Source of the DNA: Eunapius fragilis
Taxonomy: Eukaryota > Porifera > Demospongiae > Spongillida > Spongillidae
DNA length: 64,000 bases
Direction of reading: 5' to 3'
NCBI GenBank assembly: GCA_963681505.1
Contig: OY811980.1
Coordinates: 2,964,553 to 3,028,552, forward strand
Shown: positions 59,943 to 64,000 of the stretch, one piece after another
Position numbering within the stretch: position 1 is the first letter of the stretch
Layout of the letters: each line of letters opens with the position of its first letter
The notes under the pieces: generated by a model
The model's input: the letters and a program-made list of their open reading frames with translations, nothing else
Told to the model about the DNA's origin: nothing
Database searches by the model: none
Position numbers and translations under genes: made by a program

Positions 59943-60189
59943 CTAAGTGTTGAAGTTGATAGGTTGATTTGATTCTCTCATCCAGCATTAGATGGACGAG
60001 ACCAAGGCCTATGCGGGATATTATTATTATCAAGTGCAGAATGAACAATTTTGTACTCAAACAATGATGTTCTATACTGGGTAAGCCAGCGACTATATAG
60101 ACTCCTTCATGCAGAGAATCTATTCATGGATCTTAAAAAGTAATAATGCAGTACAAAGTCAATGAAGACATGTAAAGGAAATCCTCGTT

Positions 60190-61665
60190 TGAATCGTTTG
60201 GCCTAATCAATGTTACGCAAGCACTAACTGATATGTAAGCCAGTCTGGGCCCATATACGTTAGTGCAAGGTGATTAATTTCATATGTGACAGCGATCTTC
60301 TATAATCATTGAGCCGTTTAGTCTAAAGTTCTGTCAATGCAAGCATTAACCGATAAAAACCTATCTGGACCCGTATACGTTAGTGCAAGGGGATTAATTA
60401 CGCATGCAAACAAGGATTTTATGTATTTGGTAAGCCTGTGATTGTAGAAGCGCTCGTGCAGCGTACCTTTGGTAAAAATTTCATCAGTTTTAAGTTAGCT
60501 ATGTCAACCCAAGTATGCAAGCCAGTCTGGGCCCCTATTCGTTAATGCAAGAGGATCAATTTCGTATGTTCACAGGGATTTTTATCATCTTTAAGCATAA
60601 AATTGTAGGCATCCTTACACACACTTAGACTGTAACTGTTTTTAGTCTTAACTTTTTTCAATGCAGGAACTAACCAAAGCAAGCCAGTTCGTGTGGTGGA
60701 CCCGTATACATTAGTGCAAGATGACTAGTTCCTTATGGATTTTATGTTATTAATATAAGCCTGACATTGTAGACACTGTGGTGACAGTACCTTAGATAAT
60801 AATTTCATCAGTTTTTATGTTATGCTAACGCAAGCATGCAGTAGAGGCTGACAACTATATGTCCGTAACGTTTGTGCAAGATCAACAACTCCCAAATACA
60901 AAAATTGGATTTTTCTGTAATCGGTACATTGCAATGGCTGAAGTTCTCATTAAGAGTGCCTGTTGATAGAAAGTTTATTAGTCTGTCAACACATTCAAGT
61001 GGACCCTGTTTTCATAAGAAATTTAAATCAGTCGTCTCGCACTAACGTATACGAGTTCACACTGGCTTGTATCGGTTAGTGCTTGCATTAACAGACTTAA
61101 GTAAAAAGGTACTGTGCAAGTGTATATGAGAATGTCTACAATTTCAGGCTCAACGATTATAGAAATCCCTGTTTACGTATACGTTCACCTTGCACTAACG
61201 TATACGGGCCCAGACTGGCTTGCATATCGGTTAGTGGCAACTAACTTAAAACTGATGAAGTTATTACCAAACGTACTCTGCACGAGAATTTGTGCGATCT
61301 CAGGCTTACCAATCACATAAAATCCTTTTTGCATGCGTAAATAATTCCCTTGCACTAACGTATACGGTTTGTATCGGTTAGTGCTTGCATGCATCGACCG
61401 AATGAAGGACTAAAATCAGTAAGTGTGTGTAAGGGTATTTACAATTGTAGGTTCACCGATTGTAAAAAAAAATTAAATCCTAGTTAACATACGAAAATGG
61501 TTTGCGGTTAGTGCTTGCATTGACAGAAACCAGCAAGTTAGTGTGAAGAGTGTTTACAATTGTAGGCTCACCGATTACAGAAAATCCCTGTTAACATACG
61601 AAATAATTCATTTTGCACTAACTTATACCAGTGGCTCGCATCAATTAGTGTTTGTATATTACTAT
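60190..61665. repeat. Head-to-head array of ~160-bp units with GTTAGTGC octamers
   Basis: At least five units on the left carry CCCGTATACGTTAGTGCAAGG-like cores near 60259, 60379, 60541, 60710 and 60869. Then units in the opposite orientation carry CCTTGCACTAACGTATACGG near 61039, 61191, 61351 and 61614. Orientation flips around 60960. Each unit also has the same octamer inverted about 40 bp away (AAGCACTAAC or GGTTAGTGCTTGCAT), so each can form its own hairpin. A GGATTTTC...GGTGAGCCTACAATTGTAG-like spacer recurs. An outlying GCACTAACGTATA lies at 62071. No ORF explains it. Confidence 0.88.
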
Positions 61666-61669
61666 GAAT

Positions 61670-62200
61670 TATTCATCTATAGCACTATATATACCGCTCT
61701 ATAAGTTACATGTATAAGTTTTACTTTGCAGGACACAACGTCTATAATCAGAACCGAGCATCTTGATAATCCTTAAATCCTGGGAAGGCACCGTTCGCTA
61801 AAGAATTTGGGCGGGCAGGATACGACCAGGACATTCTGCCTGTGAAAGACAAATCCAAGTAACCAGCTCACAGATATGAGGTGCCTCTTGGGAGGATGTT
61901 CGGTCTGCAAGCACGATTTTTAGGGAGAAGCGTAATCCCGTTACACCGACACTGACGTTAGTTTCAATTGTTAATGCCATCCGTTTGAATTTTTCATTAT
62001 TCATCGTAATATACATATATAAATAAAATTTATGACCACACTGGCGCGAGCCACAGTCGTACGCCCCATTTGCACTAACGTATAAATGTATGATACACCG
62101 TGTGAATAACCTATAAAGCACGTGGGTGAAGGGGAGACATAGACTTAAGGAGACGTGGTCATACGCCATAATCGACTACGGGATGAGATATTCGACACCT
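61670..62200. other. No gene recognised
   Basis: A 123-codon minus-strand frame (61798-62169) shows no recognisable domain. The outlying GCACTAAC core at 62071 lies within it. Confidence 0.4.
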
Positions 62201-62204
62201 GCCG

Positions 62205-62662
62205 TCGTGTCCACCTGAGTGTGAGTTTGGAGAGAGGTCATGGTCTCACCAGAGACCTTGCCCACACCAGACCTGCTGGCATCCTTATTGCTGGCAGCTG
62301 GGACAGAGGCAAACCTGCATATGGCGCTTGACCTGACCTTCACTTCATCACCATATTGAGCGAGTCATGTCTCCAGGCTGGTGCAGCAGCCCTAGCAGTA
62401 GAGGCCCGCAAACACCACCCCAATGGATTCGAATGCCAAGAGTTGCATGGGCTGGTCCTGCATTCCGTTGGCAGTGGAGATGTATGGTAATTGGGGCAAT
62501 CGGCAGGCCCACGATACCTTCTCCAGGCTGGCGTCCTACCTGGCCATTCACCAGTCCTCCCCAAAGTCATCAGTGGTGGCAGAGATCTATGGCCGGTTGA
62601 ATATGACTCTGGTTCGTTCCATCACCAGAGCCATCCTGGCCAGGGAGTTCCCATCCACCTAA
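62205..62662 (+). pseudogene. RLE-LINE C-terminal copy
   Basis: The plus strand reads GHGLTRDLAHTRPAG, then (shifted) CMGWSCIPLAVEMYGNWG, HDTFSRLASYLAIHQSSPKS and AEIYGRLNMTLVRSITRAIL, ending at the stop at 62660-62662. A few frameshifts break the first half. Shortly after the stop comes a TGTATGTATG-TATTATTATTA stretch, perhaps the LINE tail. It is closest to the copies at 23398 and 27765. Confidence 0.88.
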
Positions 62663-62770
62663 CTGCTATTTGCCTGTGTATGTATGTATTATTATTACGG
62701 TACTTAAAAGTTAGAAATTTAAATTCATGCGTATGTAAATGAATCAGTGTAAAGTGCACAAGTAATCATA

Positions 62771-63076
62771 TAGGATTTGACCCCGATTATGAATGTCATT
62801 AAAAAAACGCGACCCGCTTCTAACAAGACTCCCGACGAGCGGATGGCTTATCTTGTTATCGTCGTCGTACAAGAAGGTAACAACAAGTAGTTTCGTGTTT
62901 GTTTGATGTCACAGAACCGCGTGGTTGTAGAGAACAAAACAATTTTCGAAACTCGTACCCAGTCCCACGTATTTCTCGTTCTTCTTCTTCTTCTTGTTCT
63001 TGACCACGCATAACTCGGGATAGGAACACTTTTAAGAAATGAAAATCACACCAATGGCTTCAGAATTCGCTGGCAT
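62771..63076. repeat. Dispersed ~290-bp repeat, copy 2
   Basis: Second copy of the repeat at 32695-32985, in the same orientation. It has a CTTCTTCTTCTTCTTGTTCTTG expansion where the other copy reads CCTCCCTCTTG. Confidence 0.8.
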
Positions 63077-63460
63077 TTTCGCTTCTGTGGTCAAAACGTC
63101 TCGAGGCTACATGACATATATCGGTGGTTGTGTTAGCAAATCACGTATAGTTAAGCTTACTGCACTGACACGACGCGGATAGGTCCTACTTCGCTCTTTA
63201 TACGAAGTATTAGCAGTATACATCATGTAATCAAATGTGTACGGTCTGGGCACTACACGTAGTGGTAATTAACTGTGGGGATTATGTATTTTTAACAACG
63301 TGCACGTGCGTACTATAATCGTTCTTGTTATTCGATCGTTGTAAGTTTGACGCTCTTTGTAACTTAGTGAAGTTCTTTTTTTTTTTTCAAAATGCCTTCA
63401 CGTCAGGAAAAGACGACGAGCATAGTACCTCAAAACTAGAGTCGACGTATTAGATTCAGC
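63077..63460. other. No gene seen
   Basis: No supported gene. A short frame beginning MPSRQEK at 63392 stops after 15 codons. Confidence 0.4.
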
Positions 63461-63468
63461 CCGAGCGG

Positions 63469-63588
63469 AACTACAAAGCAGAGCCTGAAAAGAAGCGGGC
63501 CTCTCAACGTGAAAAATATCGAGCAGAGCCTGAAAAGAAACGGACCTCTCGACGCGCAAGGTATCGAGATGCGATTAATAGACTGTAG
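63469..63588 (+). pseudogene. KAEPEKKR-type repeat coding fragment
   Basis: The plus strand encodes two near-identical units, YKAEPEKKRASQREK and YRAEPEKKRTSRRAR, then YRDAINRL and a stop before a poly-G run. From memory, RYRxNPEKKKAxxRA repeats form the charged N-terminus of many mobile-element proteins in marine invertebrates. Only this short piece is present. Confidence 0.55.
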
Positions 63589-63592
63589 GAAG

Positions 63593-63619
63593 GGGGGGGG
63601 GGGGGGGGGGGGGGGGGGT
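63593..63619. repeat. Poly-G tract
   Basis: One of about twenty G or C runs of 12 to 32 bases in the window. Others of note are at 3502-3516, 5508-5525, 5823-5849, 6927-6946, 11785-11802, 12441-12459, 23369-23383, 39620-39646, 43847-43865, 45518-45536, 47016-47036, 51220-51252, 52730-52753, 57492-57513 and 59683-59705. Confidence 0.95.
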
Positions 63620-63782
63620 GGGGAGAGGGTGCTGTCTGCTTCAGTCTGGCCCGATACAAAATGCGTTCGTGGGTTCGATCGCGCTGGGGCGACAATTAAT
63701 AACCTCTCCTTCCTCTCATATCAAGATGGATTACTTAACATGCTATACGGCTCATAATCGGGTATGAATAAAAATCAATGAA

Positions 63783-64000
63783 ACAAGTAAATAAAAAACA
63801 TTCTCTATGAGAAAGTTGGTGGCATATAGGATTTGAAGACATGGTGGTGTAAAAAGGAAGGAAACAAGGGTCTAATAATAAGGGAAAATGGAATAGTCCT
63901 ATATTTAGCACATTTCTATATGTAGGATATAGTATGTTGTTCGTGTGCTAAATATAGGACTATTCCATTTTCCCTTATTATTAGACCCTTGTTTCCTTCC
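63783..64000. mobile_element. Palindromic MITE family A, copy 3 (cut by window end)
   Basis: It begins ACAAGTAAATAAAAAACATTC and contains CTATGAGAAAGTTGGTGGCA and GGAAACAAGGGTCTAATAAT, then returns in inverted order towards the window edge. Its right end lies outside the window. Confidence 0.9.

Noticed and set aside
60190-61665. CRISPR-like repeat-spacer pattern
   Set aside because: Unit lengths vary, orientation flips, spacers are related to each other, and the DNA is eukaryotic with no cas-like genes.
61798-62169. 123-codon minus-strand frame
   Set aside because: No recognisable domain, and it includes an outlying array core.

Overview
The window reads as animal DNA, most likely from a marine invertebrate and perhaps a demosponge. 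That assignment is inference. It rests on two multi-exon metazoan genes with GT-AG introns, a compact Ig/fibronectin receptor, short ACATGT-type repeats everywhere, very long poly-G/poly-C runs, and mobile-element families of the kind common in sponges and cnidarians. No rRNA, tRNA or CRISPR array was found.

Two host genes can be read with confidence, both on the + strand. DSCC1 (DCC1, a subunit of the CTF18 alternative clamp loader) runs from 6607 to 22880 in 13 coding exons that join in frame to a 411-residue protein. Its introns hold a 24-bp minisatellite (10749-11560) and a 6-kb palindrome (13434-19493) that carries a nearly intact R2-type (restriction-like endonuclease) LINE. A single-pass receptor runs from 40065 to 46726 in 7 coding exons: signal peptide, an N-terminal Ig-like region, an Ig domain, three fibronectin III domains, a membrane segment and a 34-residue tail with two tyrosine motifs but no kinase.

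Most of the rest is mobile DNA. At 1-5200 there are scattered Ty3/gypsy relics, a 62-bp tandem array and a small TIR element. From 23.4 to 37.6 kb and again at 62.2 kb lie many truncated copies of the RLE LINE family, several in inverted pairs. From 37.2 to 52.8 kb lie MITEs of several families, some with exact target duplications (8 bp for a 715-bp hAT-like element, 9 bp for two Mutator-like micro-MITEs). From 53.2 to 59.2 kb on the minus strand lies an intron-containing Ginger-type gene: an integrase core, a GPY/F module, four 126-bp repeats, a Ulp1-like segment and a PHD finger. One of its exons is split by a foldback element (8-bp duplication), which is itself split by a 5-bp-duplicating TIR element.

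From 60.2 to 61.7 kb there is an unusual head-to-head array of about 160-bp units, each carrying the inverted octamers GCACTAAC/GTTAGTGC. The window ends with LINE, dispersed-repeat and MITE copies. The most unusual items are the octamer array, the three CCTAGGATA arrays tied to the hAT-like element, the nested Ginger/foldback/TIR stack, and the LINE whose ends are fixed by the palindrome it landed in.
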